Origin: JAGLCY01 sp965369705
GTDB taxonomy: Bacteria; Krumholzibacteriota; Krumholzibacteriia; LZORAL124-64-63
Direction of reading: 5' to 3'
DNA length: 22,930 nucleotides
Assembly (NCBI GenBank): GCA_965369705.1
Contig: CBDURF010000042.1
Location: forward strand, 1 to 22,930
Shown: one piece after another, positions 16,410 to 22,930 of the stretch
Position numbering within the stretch: the first letter of the stretch is position 1
Layout: each line of letters begins with the position of its first letter
Notes under the pieces: generated by a model
The model's database searches: none
The model's input: only the letters and a program-made list of their open reading frames with translations
Told to the model about the DNA's origin: nothing
Program-made: the position numbers and the translations under genes

Positions 16410-17284
16410 TGTCCGGTGCCCTGGACCCAGGCTGTACGGAGTATTTCTTGAGCGAAAGCCAACACACACTTCTGCGCAAGTACGGCATTCGTCCGGTCAA
16501 ACGGCGTGGGCAGAATTTCCTGGTGGACGGCAACCTGGCCCGCGCCATCGCCCAGGAAACCCTGGCCGTCAGCGACTGCGTCCTGGAACTGGGCGCGGGC
16601 GCCGGAGCCCTGACCGCTCATCTGCTGCCAGCCGCCTCCCGAGTGGTCTGCGTGGAGGTGGATCGCAACCTCTGCCGGCTCTTGCGGGCGGAATTCGGGC
16701 AACGGGAACAATTCCATCTCATCGAGGGAGACCTGGCAAAGCTGGACTGGGCCGCGGCCGCGGCAGCGGCCGGTGAACACCCGGTCATCGCCGGCAATCT
16801 ACCTTACGTATTGACCAGTAAGGTATTGTTCGCGATTGCCGATCTGCGCGAGATCATCAGTGGGGCCGTATTCATGGTGCAGAAAGAGGTGGCCGAGCGC
16901 TTGGCGGCGACGCCCGGTGGCCGGGATTACGGAATCCTGGCCGTCGTCCTGGGGTCCGTGTTCGAGGTCAAGATCATTCGCAAAGTCGCTCCCTCCGTTT
17001 TCTGGCCCCGGCCCGAGGTTGAATCGGCCATCGTCCGGCTGCTGCCCCATCGGCGCTGGTCACAGGCGGATCTCGATCATTTCGCCTCGGTGGTGAAGAC
17101 CCTGTTCGGCCAAAGGCGGAAGAAATTGCGGACACTGCTGCGCGGACATTTTGATCTGGACGCCGAAGCCGTGGATGAACTCGCGGCCCGAATCGGCGTG
17201 GATCCGGATAGCCGGCCGGAACAGATCGATCGTGCGGGATTCCAGCGCCTGGCCGCAGCCCTGACCCGAAAGGACGAGGGTTGA
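16409..17284 (+). CDS. ksgA: 16S rRNA (adenine1518/1519-N6) dimethyltransferase
   Basis: KsgA (RsmA) dimethylates two adjacent adenines in helix 45 of 16S rRNA late in 30S assembly, using S-adenosylmethionine. The 291-residue product shows the family N-terminus YGIRPVKRRGQNFLVDGNLARAI, the SAM-binding motif ELGAGAGALT (60-69), VCVEVDRNL, the catalytic NLPY (130-133), and the C-terminal PRPEVESAIVRL and LFGQRRKKLRTLL. A run of alanines (WAAAAAAAGEHP) sits in the loop before NLPY. The ATG at 16409 overlaps the tatD stop but has no clear ribosome binding site. A TTG at 16448 (product SESQHTLLRKYGI, 278 residues) is preceded at 6 nt by GGAG and may be the real start. The stop overlaps the next gene as TTGA. 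Confidence 0.94.
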   Translation: MSGALDPGCTEYFLSESQHTLLRKYGIRPVKRRGQNFLVDGNLARAIAQETLAVSDCVLELGAGAGALTAHLLPAASRVVCVEVDRNLCRLLRAEFGQREQFHLIEGDLAKLDWAAAAAAAGEHPVIAGNLPYVLTSKVLFAIADLREIISGAVFMVQKEVAERLAATPGGRDYGILAVVLGSVFEVKIIRKVAPSVFWPRPEVESAIVRLLPHRRWSQADLDHFASVVKTLFGQRRKKLRTLLRGHFDLDAEAVDELAARIGVDPDSRPEQIDRAGFQRLAAALTRKDEG

Positions 17285-19389
17285 ACACGGGGCGCGGCAT
17301 GAGTCTGGTCGTGCTTGCCGTTCTGGCGCTGGGGGCCTGCGGGTTCGAATCCACCATGGCCCAGGAGCCTGATCCGTCCCCGGCCGGCTCCTCCGCCGAC
17401 AGCCTGGCTGCGGAGGCCGATACCACCTCCGTGCCGGATGGATCCGGCGCCGGAACATCCGAAATGACCACGATGGAAAAGATCCAGGCCATGATGGAGA
17501 ATTCCGACCAGGTTCAGGAGGTTCCGGTGGAGGTCGAGCCGTTCTTCAAGGACCTGACCAACACCCCCAAGGGCGGCGCCCTGGCTAATGTCCGGCAATA
17601 CACCTACTACGGGGACCTGGTCACGTCCCTGAAATTCAAGAAGAATTCCCTCTTCAAGAACACCTTCAAGTGGTCCTGGGAGGAGTATCGCAAGCAGGAC
17701 AAGACCGTCCAGAAAAAGAATAATGTGTTCACCTACGGGCTGGGGGACCTTTTGCCGGTGATCATGACCTTGAACGGTTCCTGGAACTGGAGCGAGGACA
17801 GGACCACCAACACCGCCGGTTACGCCAACCTTTCCAAACGGGACCAGAAACAGGCCGGCCTCAACGTCATGAAGCCCAATTTCAAGACCGGCTTTCTGAA
17901 TCATACCGCCAAGATGTCCGCGCGAACCATAAAACAGCAGAGTGTCAACCAGAACCAGCGCAACGACTTCAAGGAATCTGCGATCGACGGTGGGATCCAG
18001 ACCGACATGGGCGTCGCCGAAGGGGTCAGGATCGCGGGGCGCCTTTTCGGCATGACCCTCGAAGGTGACCGCGCCCTGGGCAACACCACCGAGACCTCGA
18101 CCGCCAGCGGAGACACCCTGGGCTTCGGGGTCTACTACAGCCAGTCCTTCGCCAACGGCCGGGTGGCCGTCACCCGCAGCAACTTCCAGAAGAAATACCT
18201 CGACTTCAAGAAGAACAGCAACGGCCTGATCGATACCGTGGGCGTGGCCGAGGACAAGAAAGTGGTCAGCGAACTAGAGACCACCGACGCGATTTCCTAC
18301 GAACTGGAAAACAATTTCCGTTTCGGCCGGTTCGGGGTGGCGACCAGGTTTACCCGTCTGACCAACGACCTCGATTACGCCCAGAGCGGGGTGGGCCTGA
18401 AGCAGAGGGAACAGGACGTGATGGATCTGTCCCTGACCTTTGCCTCGGGCCGTGATTCCTTTGCCGTCAGTTACGACTACCTCTGGAAGTGGGACGATCA
18501 ACGCTACAAGGGCGCGACCGAAAACCGCGGCAAGCAGTACAACAAATCGCGGGATTACGAGTTCAAATATTTCCGCGACCTGTTCAAGAAAACCAGACTC
18601 AACCTGCGGTATCACGAGGGGCTGGTCCAGAACATCGCGGAGAATCGTCACAACGAAAACGACAAGGACAGGCACCAGGCCGATTTCAGCGCCCGGCTGG
18701 ACCGGAACTGGATCAATAAGTTTCGCGTCACCATGGTTTTCGCCTATCAGCGGATTCAGGATTTCAACATCCGGGAATCCCGGTCCTCCAACAACAACGT
18801 GAAGGATTCCTACGAGCTGTCCCCGGGATACGGCTGGACAATCTCGCCCTGGCTGAGCCTGGACCAGAGCTACCGGGTCTACATCCAGTACACCGATTTT
18901 TCGTTTTCCGGCCTGGAATCGGTCAACCGGTCGGATGACTACAACAAGCGGGGCAACCTGGCCACCAAGGTCGTCATCGATCCCACCAAGCGCCTGAACA
19001 TCATCCTGCGTCACGACTACAACAAGCGGTTTTCCGCCACCAAGACCGGCGCCGACGCCTCCGGAAACGTGTTCTATCATCGCGACCTCAACCAGACGAC
19101 CAGCAAGATAGAAATGGCCATGAAGTTCCTCGTCGCCCATGGGGTCACCCTCGAGGCTTCCACCTACCGGACCCGGGACAATCGGGACACGTACGGTGCG
19201 AGGAACACCACCACCAAGACCTTTTCGGGCGAGATGTGGATGGGCGCCCAGGTGCGCCGAAAGTGGTTCAAGGAAAATCCTTTGGAACTTTCCGCCATGG
19301 TCCGGAAGTATAATGCCTTCGGACCCAGCGTGACCGAGACGAGTTCCGATTACTGGGAAGCGGACATCTGGCTGAAATGGGAGTTTTAG
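17281..19389 (+). CDS. Predicted outer-membrane beta-barrel protein, family not recognised
   Basis: I do not recognise this 702-residue protein. The N-terminus has a hydrophobic segment (about 9-19). It can be read either as a signal peptide cut after A27 (STMA|QEP) or as a poor lipobox LGAC at C20. A low-complexity Ser/Ala/Pro/Glu linker (about 28-65) and a short acidic helix (MEKIQAMMENSDQVQEVPVE) follow. From about residue 100 to the end it is a succession of alternating polar/aromatic strands joined by charged, Asn-rich turns (for example TLNGSWNWSED, FGVATRFTRLTND, LRYHEGLV, NIILRHDYNKRFS). It ends in DIWLKWEF, with the C-terminal Phe typical of barrels inserted by BAM. I infer a barrel of many strands in the outer membrane. 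It starts at TTG 17281 inside the ksgA stop (AAGGA 6 nt upstream); ATG at 17299 is an alternative. It is directly followed, with no gap, by a lipoprotein gene. Confidence 0.75.
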   Translation: MNTGRGMSLVVLAVLALGACGFESTMAQEPDPSPAGSSADSLAAEADTTSVPDGSGAGTSEMTTMEKIQAMMENSDQVQEVPVEVEPFFKDLTNTPKGGALANVRQYTYYGDLVTSLKFKKNSLFKNTFKWSWEEYRKQDKTVQKKNNVFTYGLGDLLPVIMTLNGSWNWSEDRTTNTAGYANLSKRDQKQAGLNVMKPNFKTGFLNHTAKMSARTIKQQSVNQNQRNDFKESAIDGGIQTDMGVAEGVRIAGRLFGMTLEGDRALGNTTETSTASGDTLGFGVYYSQSFANGRVAVTRSNFQKKYLDFKKNSNGLIDTVGVAEDKKVVSELETTDAISYELENNFRFGRFGVATRFTRLTNDLDYAQSGVGLKQREQDVMDLSLTFASGRDSFAVSYDYLWKWDDQRYKGATENRGKQYNKSRDYEFKYFRDLFKKTRLNLRYHEGLVQNIAENRHNENDKDRHQADFSARLDRNWINKFRVTMVFAYQRIQDFNIRESRSSNNNVKDSYELSPGYGWTISPWLSLDQSYRVYIQYTDFSFSGLESVNRSDDYNKRGNLATKVVIDPTKRLNIILRHDYNKRFSATKTGADASGNVFYHRDLNQTTSKIEMAMKFLVAHGVTLEASTYRTRDNRDTYGARNTTTKTFSGEMWMGAQVRRKWFKENPLELSAMVRKYNAFGPSVTETSSDYWEADIWLKWEF

Positions 19390-20028
19390 ATGAGGATGGG
19401 CCTTAACGGCATGATGCCCCGCGCAGGCAGGAACCTGCTCGTTGCGGCCGGGATGTTGACGGCGGCGGCTCTGCTGTCGGGCTGCCTGTTCTCCCCGCGG
19501 GAGCCCGAATCGCCTGGCACCGGCGTCGAGATCAGTTACCTGCCCAGGAGCTCGCCCGCCAACGTATGGGCCAATTTGGAGAAGTCGCTGCTGGCTTCGC
19601 ATGCGCCGGGTTGGGAGGACAACATCAGCCAGATCGAATTCCGGTATATTCCGGATGATGGGGCCAGGGACCAGTTTCCGCCGGGAACCTTCGAAGGCTG
19701 GGACCGCGCCCGGGAAGTGACTTTCATCAACAACTTCTACAACAGCGGGGTCAGCATCGTCGCCAAGATGAGCGAGGACGGCTTTGTTTTTCCTCCCCAA
19801 TCGGGTGGCGAAATGACCATTGAGGATATAATTTACGACCTGGTGGTGACCAACGACGCGGACGGGTCCGTGGTTCGCTACCGGGGCAAATGCGACGTTA
19901 TTTTTAGACTCGAGGCGAATTTTTGGTATATTTACGAGTGGAGAGATCTCCAGGGGGAAAGTGACCCGGACTCCGGCCAGCTTCTCAACACTATGGGGGT
20001 GTTGCGCGGAACTTTTGGTAGCCAATAG
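19390..20028 (+). CDS. Small lipoprotein of unknown function (first of pair)
   Basis: The 212-residue product has a basic start, a hydrophobic stretch and a lipobox LLSGC, with C32 as the lipid anchor. The mature part opens C-L-F-S-P, then SPANVWANLEKSLLASHAPGWEDNI, and ends in strands such as YRGKCDVIFRLEANFWYIYEWRD. The pattern of an N-terminal helix pair followed by a curved sheet suggests an NTF2-like fold, but this is a guess from the pattern only. The start ATG immediately follows the stop of the barrel gene, so the two should be co-translated and may work together at the outer membrane. The lipoprotein at 20151 shares the C-[LI]-F-S-P opening and the SP-x(2-3)-V/L-x-x-N segment, so the two look like distant paralogues. 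Confidence 0.75.
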   Translation: MRMGLNGMMPRAGRNLLVAAGMLTAAALLSGCLFSPREPESPGTGVEISYLPRSSPANVWANLEKSLLASHAPGWEDNISQIEFRYIPDDGARDQFPPGTFEGWDRAREVTFINNFYNSGVSIVAKMSEDGFVFPPQSGGEMTIEDIIYDLVVTNDADGSVVRYRGKCDVIFRLEANFWYIYEWRDLQGESDPDSGQLLNTMGVLRGTFGSQ

Positions 20029-20150
20029 TCGTTCTATATGTTAAAATTGCTGATGGTTCCCTCAAAAACAAGCGGGCTTCTGATCCGTACCCCTACGGCC
20101 CCTTAGGAAACGATCTCAGGGGAAGCCCCGGCCTGCTGGAGGATAGTGTG
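20029..20150 (+). promoter_or_regulatory. Spacer with extended -10 promoter candidate
   Basis: This 122-nt gap between the two lipoprotein genes is AT-richer at its start. TGTTAAAAT at 20039-20047 matches an extended -10 (TGnTATAAT) with one difference. No good -35 lies at the right spacing, which extended -10 promoters can tolerate. Two alternative short G/C hairpins follow (20099-20103 with 20118-20122, or 20119-20122 with 20126-20129) and share bases, so they exclude each other. GGAGG at 20138-20142 serves the next gene. The second lipoprotein may thus be expressed separately from the barrel. Confidence 0.35.
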
Positions 20151-20771
20151 ATGAAATCGAAGTTTTTTCTGCTGCTGGCGGCGTTTGCCCTGTTGATCGC
20201 CCCCGCCGGTTGCATTTTCTCGCCCGGTGAGGATGTCAACAATGATGATCCCATCGTCAAGGATCCGCTGCCCTTTCCCGGATCTCCCGATGTGTTGATG
20301 GCGAACTTCCAGGCCATCTACGAAACCCGGGATTTCAACGAATACCGCAAGATCATGCATCCGGATTTCCTGACCATCCTGCAGGATGCGACCTCGCAGG
20401 AATTCCCGGATGTCGGGACCACGCTCGACGTGAACGAGGAACTGAGGATCCACGAGCGCATGTTTTCCGGGGATTCGGTGATAGATCCCAAAGGGGATTT
20501 GGTACCTGGCGTGCTCAACATCTCCTTCAGCACGTTCGCGGCGCTGGACGCCTGGGTCACTTCCCCGCCGGATGACACCATTCCCAACGCCGAGTGGGCT
20601 CCCTTCGACGTGGTATTCCTGTTCGACCGCGGCCAGAACTTTTCGACCCTGCAGGTCGCCGGCACGATCAAGTTCTACGTGACCAGCCGGGATTCCGTGC
20701 ACGAGGGCACCACCAAGCAGTATTACCAGATGATCGGTCAGGTGGACCTCACGACCCCGGGCGATTCCTGA
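20151..20771 (+). CDS. Small lipoprotein of unknown function (second of pair)
   Basis: The 206-residue product starts at ATG 20151, 8 nt after GGAGG. A GTG just before it is in frame. The signal segment (KFFLLLAAFALLIAPAGC) gives C21 as the probable lipid anchor, with an unusual Pro at -3. The mature part opens C-I-F-S-P, like the lipoprotein at 19390. Next come SPDVLMANFQAIYETRDFNEYRKIMHPDFLTIL, a helix-and-strand pattern often seen in NTF2-like/SnoaL-like domains, and terminal strands (FDVVFLFDRG, GTIKFYVTSRD, YYQMIGQVDLT). No catalytic residues can be named. The terminator at 20801 ends the transcript 30 nt downstream, making this the last gene of the barrel-lipoprotein block. Confidence 0.75.
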   Translation: MKSKFFLLLAAFALLIAPAGCIFSPGEDVNNDDPIVKDPLPFPGSPDVLMANFQAIYETRDFNEYRKIMHPDFLTILQDATSQEFPDVGTTLDVNEELRIHERMFSGDSVIDPKGDLVPGVLNISFSTFAALDAWVTSPPDDTIPNAEWAPFDVVFLFDRGQNFSTLQVAGTIKFYVTSRDSVHEGTTKQYYQMIGQVDLTTPGDS

Positions 20772-20800
20772 CCCGGTCCCGACCTTGATCCCCATCCCTC

Positions 20801-20834
20801 GCGGAGGGAGCTTCACGGCTCCCTTCGCTTTTTT
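20801..20834 (+). terminator. Rho-independent terminator after the lipoprotein pair
   Basis: GCGGAGGGAGC (20801-20811) pairs with GCTCCCTTCGC (20818-20828), giving an 11-bp stem with one G-U wobble and a 6-nt loop, followed by TTTTTT (20829-20834). This is the clearest transcription stop in the window. It separates the barrel/lipoprotein block from the YibQ-type gene. Confidence 0.92.
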
Positions 20835-20855
20835 CCCGCGGGGGCGGCTCGGGTC

Positions 20856-20884
20856 TGGCCAGGAAACCCCTTCTCGGCTAATAT
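20856..20884 (+). promoter_or_regulatory. Sigma70-like promoter candidate for the YibQ-type gene
   Basis: TGGCCA (20856-20861) and TAATAT (20879-20884) are 17 nt apart, just downstream of the terminator. The -35 matches TTGACA at 4 of 6 positions and the -10 is strong for this GC-rich sequence. If real, transcription would start near 20891, after the ATG at 20883, so translation must use a later codon. Confidence 0.5.
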
Positions 20885-20966
20885 GGCCGGACCTGTTCAT
20901 CCACCGGAGACCAGCCGTCCGGGCAGGGAAGCCCGGATCAGGAATTCGCCAAGGGAAAACGCCGAC

Positions 20967-22508
20967 TTGAATCTGTTCAACCGCGCCTTCACCAAATCCA
21001 TCCGCCGCCGCAAATCAGGTGGAAAGTCCAACCGCAAAACCGGTGGGCCGGCTGCTGTCCGCAAGTCGCGGTCCAGGTCCTCGCAGACGAGTCGGGTGAT
21101 GCCCTGGTTGATCGGCGCGGCGGTGGTCGTGGTGGTGGCGGGGGTGGGTCTGCTTAAGTGGGCCCGGACCGGCTCCGGCCAGGCCACCTTGTTGTCCCTC
21201 GGTTCGGACAAGATGTACTCCGACGTCCAGACGACGGTGGAAGAGGCCCTCGCCGAAGCGCTGCCCGGGTTCACGTCCGGGCCGGTGGACGCGACGGGAG
21301 ATCCCGCCACGGGCCGGCCGGAAGATCACGACTGGCCGGCGCCCCAGTTCGGTCCCGGAGCCGCGGTACGCTGCCGGGCCGTTCCCGTCAGCGGGGACAT
21401 CACGTGGTGGGACCTGCAGGGCAGGGTGGCCGAATCTGCCGAGTCCCACGGGGCCCGGGTGCTCTGGGCCGAACGTCTGTTCCCGGTCCGGCGCCTGCCC
21501 GAGGACCAGACCAGGCCCAACGAGGAAAAGGACATGTTGCGGGTGGACGTGGGCGTGCCGGGCCGGCCGACCCATACCCTGGTCCTGTACCGCGCCGGCC
21601 GCCGTCCCGACGTGCGCTGGGGAGACGGACCCCGGTCGACCGCGTGGTCCCGTCTAGCTGCGGACGACGGTCCGGTGGTGGCGCTCATCATCGACGACTG
21701 GGGCTACAGCAAGAGCGAGGCGGCCCTGGCCATCCTGTCGCTACCGGCGCCGGTGACCATGGCCATCCTGCCGGGGCTGCCCTACTCGCGGCATTTCGCC
21801 CTGCAGGGCACCGACCTTTTGCTGCCTCCCGGCCGCGTCCGGGATAATCGACCGACCACCGGAAAACCTGATTCGAGCCGGCGGCAAAGGCTGGATCTGG
21901 GCTGTTTCGTGGAGGTGGGCATGGGGTCCCGGGAGCGCAAGATTCCCGCCAGGAGGAGAGAGATCCTGCTTCATCTGCCCATGGAGCCCCAAGGCTTTCC
22001 CGATCCCGATCCCGGACCCGGGGCCGTTATGGTGGGCATGAGCCAGGAGGCCATCGGAGCCCGCATCGACGAAGCCCTGGCCGCCCTGCCGATGGTTACC
22101 GGCGTGAACAACCACATGGGCAGCGCGGCGACCAGTGACCGGCAGACCATGGTCGCCCTGATGAAGGCCCTGCGCGGCCGGGACCTGTTGTTCATCGACA
22201 GCCTGACCACGGCCAAGTCGGTGGCGTACGCCGAAGCCGAGAAAGCCGGTCTGCCAACGGCGAAGAACCGGATCTTCCTCGATTTCGACAATAAGAACCA
22301 GGCCACCATCAAGGCCAATCTGGACGTTCTGGTCCGGTCCGCCCGGTCTTCGGGATTTGCCCTGGGAATCGGCCATCCGCACCGTGCGACGGCCGAGGTG
22401 TTGGCCCGGGAGATTCCCCGGCTCCTCGAGGAGGGAGTCCGGTTCGTGACCGTTTCGGAAATGCTGGCGCTCAGGGACCTTGCCCGTGCGACGAACGGGG
22501 GGGGCTGA
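20967..22508 (+). CDS. Divergent polysaccharide deacetylase family protein (YibQ-type)
   Basis: From TTG 20967 (AAGGGA about 10 nt upstream) the product has 513 residues. An ATG at 20883 would give 541 but lacks a ribosome binding site and overlaps the -10 candidate. A very basic N-terminus (about 1-43) is followed by one membrane helix (45-63), a periplasmic region of about 170 residues, and the YibQ/DUF610 domain. That domain reads VVALIIDDWGYSKSEA (D243, D244), PVTMAILPGLPYSRHFA, EILLHLPMEP (H336), GVNNHMGSA (H383), FIDSLTT (D411) and LGIGHPH (H470). The Asp and His positions match the metal-binding pattern of NodB-like deacetylases, yet no substrate of the family is firmly known; a cell-wall or envelope glycan is possible. 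An insert of about 40-50 residues (TDLLLPPGRVRDN ... LGCFVEVGMGSRERKIPARR) separates PYSRHFA from EILLHLP. The gene ends in an 8-G tract. Confidence 0.83.
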   Translation: MNLFNRAFTKSIRRRKSGGKSNRKTGGPAAVRKSRSRSSQTSRVMPWLIGAAVVVVVAGVGLLKWARTGSGQATLLSLGSDKMYSDVQTTVEEALAEALPGFTSGPVDATGDPATGRPEDHDWPAPQFGPGAAVRCRAVPVSGDITWWDLQGRVAESAESHGARVLWAERLFPVRRLPEDQTRPNEEKDMLRVDVGVPGRPTHTLVLYRAGRRPDVRWGDGPRSTAWSRLAADDGPVVALIIDDWGYSKSEAALAILSLPAPVTMAILPGLPYSRHFALQGTDLLLPPGRVRDNRPTTGKPDSSRRQRLDLGCFVEVGMGSRERKIPARRREILLHLPMEPQGFPDPDPGPGAVMVGMSQEAIGARIDEALAALPMVTGVNNHMGSAATSDRQTMVALMKALRGRDLLFIDSLTTAKSVAYAEAEKAGLPTAKNRIFLDFDNKNQATIKANLDVLVRSARSSGFALGIGHPHRATAEVLAREIPRLLEEGVRFVTVSEMLALRDLARATNGGG

Positions 22509-22516
22509 ACCGCATC

Positions 22517-22930
22517 ATGGCTACGGAAGTGTTCTTCCATTCCGTTGAGCATGACGCCGGGCATGAGTTGACCCCGATTGATTTGCGACCGGGTCTGGGG
22601 GAGCTTGTCGCCCGGCTCGGCCTGAGCGGGGCCGCCGGGCCAAACTCCCGGTGGGGTCTGAAGGTCCAGTTGGGGGCCCAGGGACTTCCGCCGTCCGTTG
22701 ACCCAACCTGGGCCCGGGCCGTGGCCGAAGCTCTTGCCGGCCCCGGCGCCGGGGATCCGGTCAGGAGTTCCTTCTGCTTCGACACCCTGTCCATCACCAC
22801 CAGTGGCTTGGACCAGGCCGATACGCATTTGGGATTGGCCAAGGTCAAGGGGTACGGGGCCGCCGGCAACGGTCTGCCTTACCTGGTGGCCGACGGACCC
22901 GGGCAGGGTGATCCCCTGGCGGTGAGCCCG
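22517..22930 (+). CDS. DUF362-family protein, N-terminal part (3' partial)
   Basis: The frame from ATG 22517 is open to the window edge, giving 138 residues. It reads MATEVFFHSVEHDAGHELTP at the start, then WGLKVQLGAQGLPPSVDPTWARAVAEAL, SSFCFDTLSITTSGLDQADTHLGLAKVKGYG and LPYLVADGPGQGD. This matches the general layout of DUF362 proteins (KVHxGE-like strand, LTDTNTLY-like strand, a helix with HL, and a hydrophobic strand ending xADG). The family often carries a C-terminal ferredoxin-like 2x[4Fe-4S] domain, which would lie outside the window. Function is not established. No good Shine-Dalgarno is seen; only the G-tract at 22497-22504 lies upstream. The call is from pattern only, so moderate. 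Confidence 0.55.
   Translation, partial: MATEVFFHSVEHDAGHELTPIDLRPGLGELVARLGLSGAAGPNSRWGLKVQLGAQGLPPSVDPTWARAVAEALAGPGAGDPVRSSFCFDTLSITTSGLDQADTHLGLAKVKGYGAAGNGLPYLVADGPGQGDPLAVSP

Noticed and set aside
17281..17370. Barrel protein as a lipoprotein through LGAC at C20
   Set aside because: Gly at -2 is poor for a lipobox, and a normal cleavage site STMA|QEP follows. Barrel proteins are normally processed by signal peptidase I. It was kept only as an alternative.
18274..20025. Long minus-strand open frame opposite the barrel and first lipoprotein
   Set aside because: It has the same shadow character and no signal, motif or ribosome binding site. The plus-strand frames have signal peptides and sensible ends.
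1..22930. CRISPR arrays, tRNA/rRNA genes, insertion sequences, toxin-antitoxin or phage-defence genes
   Set aside because: I looked for regular direct repeats, cloverleaf signatures, transposase motifs and known defence domains and saw none.

Overview
This GC-rich window encodes genes on the plus strand only, packed tightly with many 1-8 nt overlaps. The organism is a diderm bacterium: the window holds two periplasmic parvulin-type chaperones (one SurA-like), a large predicted outer-membrane beta-barrel ending in Phe, two small lipoproteins, and an FtsEX/EnvC-type division module. A three-domain NifU, a PSP1 (YaaT/RicT-like) protein and a BatA-type membrane protein fit an uncultured FCB-type lineage (Krumholzibacteria/Eisenbacteria-like). 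That placement is inference from family flavour only.

Layout. (1) 2-1198: C-terminal part of a BatA-like membrane protein, cut by the window edge. (2) 1330-3467: nifU-nifS pair for Fe-S cluster assembly, with no nitrogenase genes nearby. (3) 3512-10237: mfd (transcription-repair coupling factor), then a parvulin-like lipoprotein and a SurA-like chaperone. (4) 10238-10505: intergenic region holding an almost perfect 31-bp inverted repeat. (5) 10506-13430: ftsE-ftsX-envC. The EnvC LytM domain has lost its zinc ligands, as expected of an amidase activator. (6) 13497-17284: holB, PSP1/yaaT, tatD, ksgA, an order that recalls the holB-yaaT-...-tatD-...-ksgA cluster of Firmicutes. (7) 17281-20771: an unassigned beta-barrel outer-membrane protein followed by two small lipoproteins of similar design, ended by a clear rho-independent terminator at 20801-20834. 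(8) 20879-22930: a promoter candidate, a YibQ-type divergent polysaccharide deacetylase with an unusual insert, and the start of a DUF362-family protein cut by the right edge.

Together these are mostly envelope biogenesis and division genes (chaperones, barrel, lipoproteins, FtsEX-EnvC, YibQ) interleaved with information-processing housekeeping genes (Mfd, delta-prime, KsgA, TatD). I see no tRNA, rRNA, CRISPR array, insertion sequence or defence system. The least explained part is the barrel plus twin-lipoprotein block at 17281-20771. The most striking non-coding structure is the long hairpin at 10284-10373. Several genes appear to start at TTG. Start choices below come from Shine-Dalgarno spacing and family N-termini.
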